A stretch of 64,000 bases of DNA, from contig JASBTM010000003.1 in assembly GCA_030148425.1 (NCBI GenBank), forward strand, positions 1 to 64,000, in the 5' to 3' direction. This document shows positions 45,168 to 54,451 of the stretch, piece by piece. The first letter of the stretch is position 1. The number at the start of each line of letters is the position of its first letter. The position numbers and the translations under genes are program-made. This stretch comes from Hyphomicrobium sp. Lineage in GTDB: Bacteria; Pseudomonadota; Alphaproteobacteria; Rhizobiales; Hyphomicrobiaceae. A model generated the notes under the pieces. The model made no database searches. It was not told the DNA's origin and saw only the letters and a list, made by a program, of their open reading frames with translations.

Positions 45168-45734
45168 TCACGCCGATGCTGCGAACTTCAAAAATCGCAC
45201 GTCGGTGTCGCCGTAGGTTCGCGTATCGAGCAGTTCGAAGGCTGCCGGAATGACGACTTCAGTTCCGGCGCGTTCTTCGAACACACAGACCGCGCCAGGT
45301 GTCAGCCATTTCCCTTCGGCCAGTCCAGCAAGCGCCTTCGTGCCCAGGCCCTTGCCGTAGGGCGGATCGAGGAAAGCGAGACGATAAGGTTCCATGTTTC
45401 CCGCCGGGCCGAGGTCGGTCGCGTCTCGGCGGAAGATGCGTGTCTCGCCGGTCAGGCCCAAAGCTTCGACGTTTTTGCGAATGAGGGCGCGGGCTTCCGG
45501 CGCTTCCTCGACGAACAGGCAATACGCAGCGCCTCGCGACACCGCTTCGATGCCGAGCGCGCCTGTGCCAGCGAACAGATCAATCACGCGCGCGCCATCG
45601 AGCGCGAAATCCTCAATGCCGTGCGCCAGAATGTTGAACACGCTTTCGCGCACGCGGTCGGACGTGGGGCGGATGGTCATGTCGTCCGGCGCTTGCAAAG
45701 CGCGGCCGCGAAATCTTCCGGCGACAACTCTCAT
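45168..45734 (-). CDS. rsmD: 16S rRNA (guanine966-N2)-methyltransferase
   Basis: 188 residues from the ATG at 45734 (MRVVAGRFRGRAL). SAM-binding motif VIDLFAGTGALGIEAVSRG and catalytic LAFLDPPYGKGL (DPPY) are present, with the RPTSDRVRESVFNIL segment typical of RsmD. The start overlaps the pseudouridine synthase stop by four bases (ATGA), so the two are translationally coupled. Longer upstream open frame is ignored. Confidence 0.94.
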   Translation of the reverse strand: MRVVAGRFRGRALQAPDDMTIRPTSDRVRESVFNILAHGIEDFALDGARVIDLFAGTGALGIEAVSRGAAYCLFVEEAPEARALIRKNVEALGLTGETRIFRRDATDLGPAGNMEPYRLAFLDPPYGKGLGTKALAGLAEGKWLTPGAVCVFEERAGTEVVIPAAFELLDTRTYGDTDVRFLKFAASA

Positions 45735-46696
45735 TCGTCTTCGTCGCGCCTGCTTGCAGCTTTGCCGCGTGCGTGGCGTTCCTTGCGCTGCTCCTGGCTT
45801 TCCGAAAGGCCCAGTGCTTCGGATGCGCGCGGGCCGAGCTGAGCGATGAGCACTTTGCGACGAACGGCTTCGACCGCGCCCGGCTGAAGATCCAAAAGCT
45901 GGAACGGTCCGAACGATACGCGGATGAGGCGGTTCACGGTAAGCCCCAAGTGCGAGAGCACGTTGCGGACTTCCCGGTTCTTGCCTTCGCGGATCGCGAT
46001 CGTCAGCCACGTGTTCGCGCCCTGGACGCTGTCGACCATGGCTTCGACGGGGCCGTAATTGACGCCGTCGATGGTGATGCCGTCCTTGAGCTTCGTTAGG
46101 TCGTCCGGCGAGACGCGTCCCTTGGCGCGCACGCGGTAGCGCCGCACCCAGCCATTGATCGGCAGCTCCATATGCCGGGCAAGCGCGCCGTCGTTGGTTA
46201 AGAGCAGCAGACCTTCGGTATTGAAATCGAGCCGGCCGATCGAAATCACACGCGGCATTTCGGGCGGCATCTTGTCGAACACCGTCGGCCGGCCTTCGGG
46301 ATCGGAATGCGTCGTGACGATGCCCTTCGGCTTGTGGTAACGCCAGAGCTGCGGCGGCTCAGCCGAAGGCAGCGGTTTGCCGTCGACGATCACTTTGTCG
46401 CCGGGCTTCACTTCGATGGCGGGCGTTTTTAAAAGCTTGCCGTTGACGCTGACGCGGCCGTCGGCGATCCAGCGTTCGGCTTCGCGGCGCGAGCAGAGAC
46501 CGGCGCGCGCCATCGCCTTCGCGATCCGCATCGGGCCGTCGCGCGTTACGGACGGCGGCACGGCGGCCGTTTCCGGCGACTTGCCGCGCTTTGGCCCGGA
46601 TTGTTTCGGGCCTAACGGTTTGGGGCCAGACGGTTTTGGGCCGGATGGCTTCGGTCCGGAAGGTTTGGGCCTGGATCGTGGTGCGTTGGACATCAT
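45731..46696 (-). CDS. Pseudouridine synthase of the RsuA/RluB family with repetitive N-terminus
   Basis: About 321 residues from the ATG at 46696. The N-terminal 30 residues are five tandem SGPKP/LGPKQ units. Next come an S4 domain (about 57-105; RIAKAMARAGLCSRREAERWI) and the catalytic domain with ISIGRLDFNTEGLLLLTNDG, where Asp is the conserved nucleophile. The REGKNREVRNV block is also typical. It ends with a basic tail. It modifies rRNA; RluB (23S U2605) is the nearest match but RsuA/RluE cannot be excluded. Divergent from tadA. Confidence 0.9.
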   Translation of the reverse strand: MMSNAPRSRPKPSGPKPSGPKPSGPKPLGPKQSGPKRGKSPETAAVPPSVTRDGPMRIAKAMARAGLCSRREAERWIADGRVSVNGKLLKTPAIEVKPGDKVIVDGKPLPSAEPPQLWRYHKPKGIVTTHSDPEGRPTVFDKMPPEMPRVISIGRLDFNTEGLLLLTNDGALARHMELPINGWVRRYRVRAKGRVSPDDLTKLKDGITIDGVNYGPVEAMVDSVQGANTWLTIAIREGKNREVRNVLSHLGLTVNRLIRVSFGPFQLLDLQPGAVEAVRRKVLIAQLGPRASEALGLSESQEQRKERHARGKAASRRDEDE

Positions 46697-46728
46697 CAAA
46701 TTCGAGCTATGAGGAGCGAAGCGAGCTT

Positions 46729-47190
46729 ATGACATCGAAGGACGCCGTAAGCCATATGGCACGCGCGCTTTCCGAAGCGGAAGCTGCCGGCGCCCGTGGA
46801 GAGGTGCCTATCGGTGCCGTTATCGTGACGCCTGAGGGCCAAGTTCTAGCAGCTGCCGGAAATCGCACGCGCGAGTTCAACGATCCGACGGCGCATGCGG
46901 AGATGCTGGCCATTCGCGCCGCTTGCGCCGAATTGGCAGATGAGCGTCTGGTTGGATGCAGCCTTTATGTGACGCTGGAACCGTGTCCGATGTGCGCGGC
47001 CGCCATTTCATTCGCGCGGATCAAGCGGCTTTACTATGCGGCGAGCGATCCCAAAGGCGGGGGAATCGAGCAGGGCGCACGGGTCTTCAACCAGCCGACC
47101 TGCCACCATGCGCCGGAGATCTATCCGGGTCTTGCCGAAGCTGAAGCAAGCACATTGCTGAAGACTTTTTTCGCCTCCCGGCGCGATTGA
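46729..47190 (+). CDS. tadA: tRNA-specific adenosine deaminase
   Basis: 153 residues from the ATG at 46729. Zinc deaminase motifs HAE (PTAHAEMLAIR) and PCPMC (LEPCPMCAAAI) are complete, with the FNQPTCHHAPEI segment near the C-terminus. It makes inosine at the wobble position of tRNA-Arg(ACG). An upstream open frame overlaps the pseudouridine synthase antisense and is not real. Confidence 0.95.
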   Translation: MTSKDAVSHMARALSEAEAAGARGEVPIGAVIVTPEGQVLAAAGNRTREFNDPTAHAEMLAIRAACAELADERLVGCSLYVTLEPCPMCAAAISFARIKRLYYAASDPKGGGIEQGARVFNQPTCHHAPEIYPGLAEAEASTLLKTFFASRRD

Positions 47191-47200
47191 CACGCCCGGT

Positions 47201-47230
47201 GTCATCCTCGGGACAAGCCCGAGGATGACA
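47201..47230. repeat. Dispersed palindrome, family A
   Basis: GTCATCCTCGGGACAAGCCC followed by GAGGATGAC, 10 nt after the tadA stop. Confidence 0.85.
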
Positions 47231-47290
47231 GCATTTATTGCGGTAAATCGCGCAGAGCCATCGTGCTAGCGCACTTGGTGGATGTCCGCG

Positions 47291-47367
47291 TGGATGGCCG
47301 CCTTCGCGGCCATGACGAGGTGGGGGACACTCGAAATCACCGTCATCCCGGCGGAGGCCGGGATCTA
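47291..47367. repeat. Adjacent family C and family B palindromes
   Basis: GGATGGCCGCCTTCGCGGCC at 47291-47317 and GTCATCCCGGCGGAGGCCGGGA at 47341-47367. The 376 bases between tadA and the patatin gene contain these, the family A element and a degenerate family C copy at 47506-47530, and no supported gene. Confidence 0.82.
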
Positions 47368-47505
47368 GTTAAATCGCGACACTGCGTATGCTGATGCTCG
47401 ACTGGGTGCCGACCTTCGTCGGCATGACGGAATTTATCGCTCTATCTCCCATTCCCCGAATGGGCCGGGATCTAGGCTGGCATCTGCATGGGAGAGAGTT
47501 GCCGT

Positions 47506-47530
47506 CGATGGTCGCTTTCGCGGCCATGAC
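47506..47530. repeat. Dispersed palindrome, degenerate family C
   Basis: GATGGTCGCTTTCGCGGCCA followed by TGACG; two arm positions differ from the other copies. Confidence 0.72.
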
Positions 47531-47566
47531 GTGGGAGGAGGCGCGGGCTCTCCGTCGGCAGGATAA

Positions 47567-48559
47567 CTACTCCAGCTCCCGTTCCTTGCGCGGGCGGGGG
47601 AGGAGGCGGCGTTTCTTGCGTTTTGGCGGGGCGAGGAGAGGCGGCGCTGCGTCGGGGCCTTCGAGTACGGGAAGCGTCTCGACGGAGAGAATGCGCGTCA
47701 GCTGCTGTTTCAGGCGTTCTTTCGCTGGCTCGGCTGCGGCCAGAATGTCGTCGCACTTCAGGAAATCAAGAACCTGAAACTGGCTCGTGCCCGCGTAGAT
47801 GAGAATATCCGGTTGCCGGGTCTTGAGCTTTTCTCGAATGATTGTTCGCTCGAACAAAAACGCGCTCGAAAATAGCGCCGAGAATGCGGTTGGCGCGACG
47901 CGTCTCGGGTCCGGCACGGGCGCGCCGGAAACGTCGATGGCGATGACGATATCGGTTTCAGGCAGCAACAGATCGAAGGGAAGCGGGTTCGTCAGGCCGC
48001 CGTCGATGAGAGCACGGCCTTCCTGCACCACCGGCTGGAAAATGACCGGCAGCGCCATGCTCGCCGCAACGGCGGGACGAACCAGACCGTCTGAGAAGAC
48101 CTTTTGTTCTTGATCGTAAAAATCGGAAGCGACGATCTTCAGCGAAATTTCACACTCGGCGAACGTTTCCTTCACGGTCTTCGGAAGGATCATGTCGAGC
48201 ACGACCAGCGGATCGAGAATGGCGTTGCGCGCCCCGAAAAGGCTCAGCAGTTGTGAGAATGGCTGCGCCCTCCGCATGAAAAGATCGCGGATGAGACCGA
48301 AGCGTTGCGAGAGAATATAGCGGGTGTGCTCGCGGAGATCGCGCCCTGATATTCCCGACGCATAGGCGGCGCCAAAGATCGCGCCGATGGAGGTTCCGGC
48401 GATCACGTTCGGCTTCAATCCGAGCTCGTCGAAGGCTTCGAGCATGGCGATGTGAGCGAGCCCGCGCGCCCCACCGCCGCCGAGCGCGAGGCCGACAGTC
48501 GGCTTTCGCACCGGGAGCTTGCCGTTGGCCGGAGAGGTCTCGGGTTTATGCTCCGTCAT
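47567..48559 (-). CDS. Patatin-like phospholipase
   Basis: 330 residues. The oxyanion loop LALGGGGARGLAHIAML, nucleophile elbow GTSIG and the DGGL dyad aspartate (LIDGGLTNPLPFD) are all present. The C-terminal tail is basic (PPKRKKRRLLPRPRKERE). No signal peptide or beta-barrel, so it is a cytoplasmic or membrane-associated lipase of the RssA/YchK type. Upstream is purD on the same strand (24 nt gap). Confidence 0.9.
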   Translation of the reverse strand: MTEHKPETSPANGKLPVRKPTVGLALGGGGARGLAHIAMLEAFDELGLKPNVIAGTSIGAIFGAAYASGISGRDLREHTRYILSQRFGLIRDLFMRRAQPFSQLLSLFGARNAILDPLVVLDMILPKTVKETFAECEISLKIVASDFYDQEQKVFSDGLVRPAVAASMALPVIFQPVVQEGRALIDGGLTNPLPFDLLLPETDIVIAIDVSGAPVPDPRRVAPTAFSALFSSAFLFERTIIREKLKTRQPDILIYAGTSQFQVLDFLKCDDILAAAEPAKERLKQQLTRILSVETLPVLEGPDAAPPLLAPPKRKKRRLLPRPRKERELE

Positions 48560-48583
48560 GCGCCGCCGCTACCTGATGATGGT

Positions 48584-49861
48584 TCAACTTTTCTCGCGTT
48601 CCAAGGCGCGCCAGCCGATGTCGTGACGATAGAAACCGCCCGGCCAGTCGATCTTTGAAATCGCGGCATAAGCCGCGTCCCGCGCTTCTTTTACCGTCTT
48701 GCCCCGGCCCGTCACGTTCAACACTCGGCCGCCATCGGCAATGAGGCGTTCCCCGTCGCGGCGCGTCCCGGCATGGAAGATTTCGACATTCGGGACGGCT
48801 TTCGCAAGGTCCAGGTCTTTGATCTCGGTTCCCTTGAGCGGCGTGCCGGGATAGCCGTTCGCAGCCATCACGACTGTCAGCGCCGCGTCGTCGCTCCAGC
48901 GGATGTCGAATGTTTTGAGGACGCCGTCCGCCGTCGCGAGCAGGGCCGCGAGCAGATCGGACCTAAGGCGCATCATCAGCACCTGCGTCTCCGGATCGCC
49001 GAAACGCACATTGTATTCGATGAGCTTCGGCCCGGTAGCGGTGATCATCAGGCCCGCGAACAGAACGCCCTTGAATGGCGTGCCGCGCGCCGCCATTTCC
49101 TTCATGGTCGGGCGAATGATTTCCTGCATCACCCGTTCGGTCATTTCGGCCGTCATGACGGGTGCGGGAGAATATGCGCCCATGCCGCCGGTGTTCGGAC
49201 CGGTGTCGCCATCTCCGACGCGCTTATGATCTTGCGCCGATGCGAGCGGCAATGCCGTTACACCATCGCAGAGGGCGAAGAAACTTGCTTCCTCGCCGAC
49301 CAGGAAGTCCTCGATGACGACTTCGGCGCCCGCAGCACCGAAGGCTCCGCCGAGACAGGCTTCGACGGCCGCTTCCGCCTCCTGACGCGTTTCCGCGATG
49401 ATGACGCCCTTACCGGCTGCGAGGCCGTCAGCCTTGATGACGATGGGGATGTTTTGCGACGCCAAGTATGTTTTCGCGGCGTCGAGGTCCATGAAACGGC
49501 CATAAGCGGCTGTCGGTATACCGGCCTTGCGGCAGAGATCCTTGGTGTATCCCTTTGAGCCTTCGAGTTGCGCAGCGCTCTTGGTCGGTCCGAAATAGCG
49601 GATGCCCGATTCTCCGAGCGCATCGCCAAGTCCGGCGACCAGCGGCGCTTCCGGCCCGATCACCACGAGTTCGACGCGCTCGTCGCGGCAGAATTCAATG
49701 ATGCTGTCGTGGTTTGCGGGGTCGAGGGGAACGCACTGCGCAACTTCGGCAATACCGGCGTTGCCCGGGGCGCAGAAAAGTTTGGTCAGGAGGGGGCTCG
49801 CGCTCAAGGCCCAGGCGAGCGCATGCTCGCGGCCGCCGGAGCCGAGAAGTAGAACGTTCAT
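48584..49861 (-). CDS. purD: Phosphoribosylamine-glycine ligase
   Basis: 425 residues with an ATP-grasp fold. Diagnostic parts are the N-terminal [34 protein letters not shown] and the C-terminal [15 protein letters not shown]. It catalyses the second step of purine synthesis, forming GAR. Divergent from xseA; 93 nt separate the two starts. Confidence 0.96.
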   Translation of the reverse strand: MNVLLLGSGGREHALAWALSASPLLTKLFCAPGNAGIAEVAQCVPLDPANHDSIIEFCRDERVELVVIGPEAPLVAGLGDALGESGIRYFGPTKSAAQLEGSKGYTKDLCRKAGIPTAAYGRFMDLDAAKTYLASQNIPIVIKADGLAAGKGVIIAETRQEAEAAVEACLGGAFGAAGAEVVIEDFLVGEEASFFALCDGVTALPLASAQDHKRVGDGDTGPNTGGMGAYSPAPVMTAEMTERVMQEIIRPTMKEMAARGTPFKGVLFAGLMITATGPKLIEYNVRFGDPETQVLMMRLRSDLLAALLATADGVLKTFDIRWSDDAALTVVMAANGYPGTPLKGTEIKDLDLAKAVPNVEIFHAGTRRDGERLIADGGRVLNVTGRGKTVKEARDAAYAAISKIDWPGGFYRHDIGWRALEREKS

Positions 49862-49954
49862 AAGGTCGCCTGTTGCAATCCGGTTCTCAGTGTAGCATCC
49901 GGGTGTAGCATCGACCGCGAAACAAGCAAGACTGCGAGCGACAACGGTAAACTC

Positions 49955-51457
49955 TTGAATTCCATCCCAAACACCCGCGATACCCGCTCCGGAGCGAATG
50001 CACCGGAATTTTCAGTCTCAGAGCTTTCCGGCGCCATCAAGCGGGCGCTCGAGGAGGGCTTTGGCTATGTCCGCCTTCGCGGCGAGATTTCCGGCTATCG
50101 CGGGCCGCATGCCTCGGGTCACTGCTATTTTGCCCTAAAGGACGACAAGGCGAAGATCGAAGCCGTCATCTGGAAGGGCTCGTTCGGCCGCCTGCGCTTC
50201 AAGCCTGAAGAGGGCATGGAAGTGATTGCCCAGGGCAAGATCACGACGTTCCCTGGCTCGTCCAAATACCAGATCGTCATCGAAGCCTTGGAGCCCGCTG
50301 GCGCTGGCGCGCTGATGGCGCTTCTCGAAGAGCGCAAGCGCAAGCTCGCCGCCGAAGGTCTGTTCGATGAAGAGCGCAAGAAGGCGCGGCCGTTTTTGCC
50401 GAAGGTTGTCGGCATCGTCACATCGCCGACGGGCGCGGTCATCCGCGACATGCTGCACGGCTTCAACGAGCGCTTTCCGACGCGTGTTTTGCTTTGGCCG
50501 GTGCGCGTGCAAGGCGAAGGCAGCGCCGCCGAAGTGGCCGCCGCCATTCGGGGTTTCAACGCGCTGGAGGCGGGCGGCATTATTCCGCGTCCGGACGTTC
50601 TGATCGTTGCGCGCGGTGGCGGCAGCCTCGAAGACCTCTGGAGCTTCAACGAAGAGATCGTCGTTCGTGCCGTGGCGGAGAGTGAAATTCCGCTGATTTC
50701 TGCGGTCGGTCACGAAACCGATTGGACGCTGATCGATCTCGTGGCCGATGCCCGCGCGCCGACGCCGACGAAAGCCGCCGAGTGGGCGGTGCCGAAATAT
50801 TCCGAGCTGATCGAAAACGTCGAGAAGCTGATGCTTCGCAAGCGGACCGCCGTGCGGCGCGCCATCGAAAGCGCGCGGACGCATTTGAAGGCATCTGCGC
50901 GCGGCCTGCCGAAGCTGCAGGATCTTGTTGCGCTGCCGCGGCAGCGCTTCGATGCCGTCGACCGGCGACTGTCGCGCGGGCTGCTGGCGAATACGCGCGC
51001 GCATGCAACCCGGTTGGCACGCATAAGCGGCCGCCTTTCGACGGCACCGATAGTTCAGAAACATTCTAGATGCGCGGAGCGGCTTGAAGTCTTGGAGCGG
51101 CGGGCGGGTCGCGCGCTTGTCAATCGGGTCGCGGTCAGCCGGCGCATGCTTGACGGCCAAGCGGCGTTGCTAAAGTCCTTGGGTTATCAGAGCGTTCTTT
51201 CTCGTGGATTTGCGCTTGTCCGCAATGATGCAGGTCAGATGGTGCGCCAAGCCGCATCGGTTGCCGAGGGAATGGCGATTAATATCGAGTTCTCGGACGG
51301 TAGTATCGAGGCGACGGCTAACGGGCCAAGTGGTCCCGGGGGCGGGCCAGAGGGCGGTGCGAAAATAAAAACCGATGTCCCGAATTCGGACCAACGCGGG
51401 GGTAAAACGCCGCGACAAAAGACGAGTGGGCGCGGCGGACAAGGTTCACTATTTTAA
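49955..51457 (+). CDS. xseA: Exodeoxyribonuclease VII large subunit
   Basis: 500 residues starting at TTG 49955, since conserved sequence begins close by ([30 protein letters not shown]). N-terminal OB fold (about 10-110), a catalytic core with [15 protein letters not shown] and [16 protein letters not shown], and a coiled helical C-terminus. The last 50 residues are Gly/Pro/Lys-rich and disordered. It degrades single-stranded DNA with XseB, whose gene is not in the window. Confidence 0.95.
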   Translation: MNSIPNTRDTRSGANAPEFSVSELSGAIKRALEEGFGYVRLRGEISGYRGPHASGHCYFALKDDKAKIEAVIWKGSFGRLRFKPEEGMEVIAQGKITTFPGSSKYQIVIEALEPAGAGALMALLEERKRKLAAEGLFDEERKKARPFLPKVVGIVTSPTGAVIRDMLHGFNERFPTRVLLWPVRVQGEGSAAEVAAAIRGFNALEAGGIIPRPDVLIVARGGGSLEDLWSFNEEIVVRAVAESEIPLISAVGHETDWTLIDLVADARAPTPTKAAEWAVPKYSELIENVEKLMLRKRTAVRRAIESARTHLKASARGLPKLQDLVALPRQRFDAVDRRLSRGLLANTRAHATRLARISGRLSTAPIVQKHSRCAERLEVLERRAGRALVNRVAVSRRMLDGQAALLKSLGYQSVLSRGFALVRNDAGQMVRQAASVAEGMAINIEFSDGSIEATANGPSGPGGGPEGGAKIKTDVPNSDQRGGKTPRQKTSGRGGQGSLF

Positions 51458-51524
51458 TTCACCCAGGTTAGATTGTACATTCGTAGCGCCCGGATGATCA
51501 GATTGCAGATCATCGGGGCGGCAA

Positions 51525-51794
51525 ATGGAGAGCACGGCTCGAAAGCTGATGAACCGGATCGAGAAATTTTTTGGCCTGCGCAACGAAGCGAAGATTCGCT
51601 TCCTCGATGGCGAATTCGAAGTGATGTCACCTGGCGAATTCGTGCGATGCGCGGTCTCGGGCCAGCCCATCGCATTGCAGGATCTGCGCTATTGGAGCGT
51701 CGATGCGCAGGAAGCCTATGCCTCGGCCGAGATTTCCGTGCAGCGCTATCTTGAGCTCAAAGCCAAGGAAGAGAGCGAAGCTCAAAGCCGGTGA
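51525..51794 (+). CDS. DUF2093 domain protein
   Basis: 89 residues. The domain reads AKIRFLDGEFEVMSPGEFVRCAVSGQPIALQDLRYWSV, which is the DUF2093 signature, with a helical C-terminal tail. Function unknown; in many Hyphomicrobiales it is found directly after xseA or by lpxK, as here. An ATG at 51549 is an alternative start. Confidence 0.88.
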   Translation: MESTARKLMNRIEKFFGLRNEAKIRFLDGEFEVMSPGEFVRCAVSGQPIALQDLRYWSVDAQEAYASAEISVQRYLELKAKEESEAQSR

Positions 51795-51866
51795 GCCAGG
51801 GCGTCCGTCATGCCGACGGAGGTCGACACCCAGGCAAGCATCAGCATATGCAATGTATCGGTCTGA

Positions 51867-51944
51867 CTGGATCCCGGCCTGCGCCGGGATGACGGTGATT
51901 GTTAAGCGTCTTCTCCACGTCATGGCCGCGAAGGCGGCCATCCA
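51867..51944. repeat. Adjacent family B and family C palindromes
   Basis: GGATCCCGGCCTGCGCCGGG with ATGACGG at 51867-51894 and the CATGGCCGCGAAGGCGGCCA palindrome at 51919-51944. The pair recalls the module at 38063-38186, in the same B-then-C order and with the same linking bases (GTGATT then CTCCACGT). Confidence 0.83.
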
Positions 51945-52029
51945 CGGCAACTTTCTTCGTTGGGACTGCTGGCGGATGATCCCGTGATATTCGCGGAGGG
52001 GCGATATATTGTGTCTTCGACGAGTCTTC

Positions 52030-52083
52030 GCTGGATCCCCGTGCTTCGATGCGTCTAAACGCGCACTCGCACGAGGATGACGA
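52030..52083. repeat. Single unit of the ribF-ileS inverted repeat
   Basis: The unit starts GCTGGATCCCCG and ends CGAGGATGACG, matching one arm of the 148-bp inverted repeat at 30416-30563. It lies 8 nt downstream of the lpxK stop. Confidence 0.7.
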
Positions 52084-52090
52084 AATAACG

Positions 52091-53119
52091 TCAGCGGCGG
52101 ATGGCGGTGAGCAGCGACGATCGCAAAATGCTGAGACCGTCGCCTGTGATGACGGTTGCGATGGCGAGGGTTTCCGAACGCTGCTTGAGATCGGCGCAAG
52201 CACCGGATTGTCCGGCGATCCGCGCGAAATCTTTTTCCGTCGTGACAAGTGTTGCGCTGAGGCTCTCCGCATCTGCCAAGAGCGCGCGTGCTTCGGCTTC
52301 GGTGAAAGGGTGATGGTCGGCGAAAGTGCGCTTGGCGACAAGCACGGCGCCGAGCGATTCCAGCATCGTGAAAAAGCGATCCGGATTGGCAATGCCCGCA
52401 TATGCCAAAATCTTGCGGCCTCGAAATCGGGCGGCGGAATTGTCAGGACGGGTTTCGGCGGCGATGACAGGAATGTTCGTCAGCTGGCGGATGGCTTGGA
52501 TGGCCGACGAGTCAGTTGACGCGTCTTTGCCCATCGCCACGACCAGTTGAACGAGCTTGGCCTGCAGCGCCAGCGGCGCGCGCAAAGGGCCTGCCGGAAT
52601 GACGCGTCCGTTGCCGAAACCGCGCTGCGCGTCGATCACCGCAATGGACAAATCCTTCGCAAGCGCGGGGTTTTGTAGGCCGTCGTCCATGATGATGACG
52701 GCGGACTTGGGTGCCATTTTCTCGATCGTCTTGGCGCCTTCGCGGCGGTCGCGCGAAATGACGGCCGGAAAGGCGCGGGCAAGCAGCAGCGGCTCGTCGC
52801 CGACATCGGCAGCCGAATGACGTGCGAGGTCGACCTTGATGGGACCTGCGAGCTTGCCGCCATAACCGCGCGATAGGAACCAGGGCTCGCGGCCTTCTTC
52901 GGCGAGGATCTTGGCAATGAGCAGGGAGAGCGGCGTCTTGCCGGAGCCGCCCGCCGTAAAGTTCCCGACGCAGATGACCGGCAGCGATGCGCGATAGGGT
53001 CTCGCCTTCACGATGCGCCGGCTGGCGACCGCGCTAAAGATCGCCGCGATGGGCGACAGAAGCGCTGCCTGCCAAGTGCCTCTTCGGCCGTACCACCAGC
53101 TGGGTTCGGTGGCGGGCAC
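52091..53119 (-). CDS. lpxK: Tetraacyldisaccharide 4'-kinase
   Basis: 342 residues. Inner-membrane-associated kinase of lipid A synthesis. A hydrophobic N-terminus (about 15-35), Walker A GNFTAGGSGKTPLSLLIA, then SRGYGGKLAGP and a DDGLQNP motif that contains the catalytic Asp-Asp. The C-terminus shows TTEKDFARI. It phosphorylates the 4-prime position of the disaccharide lipid A precursor. It follows waaA by 3 nt. Confidence 0.94.
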   Translation of the reverse strand: MPATEPSWWYGRRGTWQAALLSPIAAIFSAVASRRIVKARPYRASLPVICVGNFTAGGSGKTPLSLLIAKILAEEGREPWFLSRGYGGKLAGPIKVDLARHSAADVGDEPLLLARAFPAVISRDRREGAKTIEKMAPKSAVIIMDDGLQNPALAKDLSIAVIDAQRGFGNGRVIPAGPLRAPLALQAKLVQLVVAMGKDASTDSSAIQAIRQLTNIPVIAAETRPDNSAARFRGRKILAYAGIANPDRFFTMLESLGAVLVAKRTFADHHPFTEAEARALLADAESLSATLVTTEKDFARIAGQSGACADLKQRSETLAIATVITGDGLSILRSSLLTAIRR

Positions 53120-53122
53120 GTG

Positions 53123-54451
53123 TCAGGCCTGTTGCTTTTCGAGAAGCGGCTGAATGGCGCCGAGCGTCTTGGAAAGCGCGCCGCCGAGCGATTGAAGCGC
53201 CAGATCGGCGCCTTGGCGCATGCGTTTCGCGGCTTGCTGATCGTCGAGCAGCATCGTCACCTGACGAGCGATATCGTCAGAGGACCGAACCTCGACGGCG
53301 CCGCCTTCGCGGAAGAGGGCGGTGTAAGCGTCGCGGAAATTATGGACGAAGGGACCTGTCAACACGCATGCGCCGAGCCGCACCGCCTCGATGGGATTCT
53401 GACCGCCGTGCTCGACGAGCGAGCCGCCGACAAGTGCAACGGGCGAGATCGAATAGAATGTACCGAGTTCGCCGATCGTGTCGGCGACATAGATTTCCGT
53501 ATCATTGTCGGGAGCCGATGAGCGCGTGCGCAACTGTGTGCGAAGGCCGAGGCCGCCGAGCGTTGCGGCGAGGCCGCTGCCGCGTTCGGGATGGCGCGGC
53601 ACGATGATCGTCAGCAGTCCTTCGACCTCGCGCTGGATGAGGGAATGAGCGGCCGCGATGACGGTGTCTTCGCCGGGATGCGTGCTCGCGGCAAGGAAGA
53701 GCGGGCGCTGACCGACGGCGTTTCTCAGCACGGCCAGCGAGTCTGCGTTTACGGGAGGCGGGGGAGAGTCGATCTTGAGATTGCCAGCCGTGATGACGTT
53801 CGGCGCGCCAAGCCATTTGATCGCCCGGGCGATTTGGGTGTTCTGCGCGAGCACAGCCGCAAAGCGCGAAAAAAGCGGTCGGCCGATACCCGCGTATTTT
53901 CGCCAGCGACGGATACTGCGCGGCGACATGCGGGCGTTGACGAGAACGAGCGGGATTCGCCGTTCGGACGTGCCGAGAATGAGGTTCGGCCAGATGTCCG
54001 ATTCCGTGAAGATCGCCAACGTCGGCTTCCAGTGGTCGAGGAAGCGCTTCACATATTGTGGAACGTCGAGCGGCACATACTGATGAACCGCGCGTGGCGG
54101 CAAGCGTCGCGCGGCAATTTCCGCAGATGTTCGGGTGCCCGTCGTCAGCAGGATGTGAACGTGGGGGTTGGAGTCGAGGATATTGTCGATCAGCGGGAGG
54201 ATGGCGTTGGTCTCGCCGACACTCGCGGCGTGGATCCATACGACCTGCCCCTCCGGTCGCGGTCGGCCCGCGAAGCCCAGCCGCTCGCCCCGCCGATTCG
54301 GATCTTCCTTACCTTGCTGCCCGCGCATGTTGAGAAGTAGCGGAACAGCCGGCCGGAGCAGCGCCGTTCCGATGCGGTACGTTTGAAGAGCCAGTCCGGG
54401 CGCGGGCGGCGTATCCGCGGCGAGAACGTCGAGTGGCGTTGCGCGTGTAAT
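53123..54451 (-). CDS. waaA: KDO transferase WaaA with apparent AUU start
   Basis: GT30/GT-B glycosyltransferase that adds KDO to lipid A. From the internal ATG at 54328 it has 401 residues, but family sequence continues in frame upstream: the membrane anchor LALQTYRIGTALLRPAVPLL just before GKEDP is typical of WaaA. Between 54328 and the in-frame stop at 54515 there is no ATG, GTG or TTG. An ATT at 54451 has GAGG 5 nt upstream and would give 442 residues. Downstream, WIHAASVGETNA and the EHGGQNPIEA motif confirm the family. It precedes lpxK in the same operon. Confidence 0.86.
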   Translation of the reverse strand: MTRATPLDVLAADTPPAPGLALQTYRIGTALLRPAVPLLLNMRGQQGKEDPNRRGERLGFAGRPRPEGQVVWIHAASVGETNAILPLIDNILDSNPHVHILLTTGTRTSAEIAARRLPPRAVHQYVPLDVPQYVKRFLDHWKPTLAIFTESDIWPNLILGTSERRIPLVLVNARMSPRSIRRWRKYAGIGRPLFSRFAAVLAQNTQIARAIKWLGAPNVITAGNLKIDSPPPPVNADSLAVLRNAVGQRPLFLAASTHPGEDTVIAAAHSLIQREVEGLLTIIVPRHPERGSGLAATLGGLGLRTQLRTRSSAPDNDTEIYVADTIGELGTFYSISPVALVGGSLVEHGGQNPIEAVRLGACVLTGPFVHNFRDAYTALFREGGAVEVRSSDDIARQVTMLLDDQQAAKRMRQGADLALQSLGGALSKTLGAIQPLLEKQQA

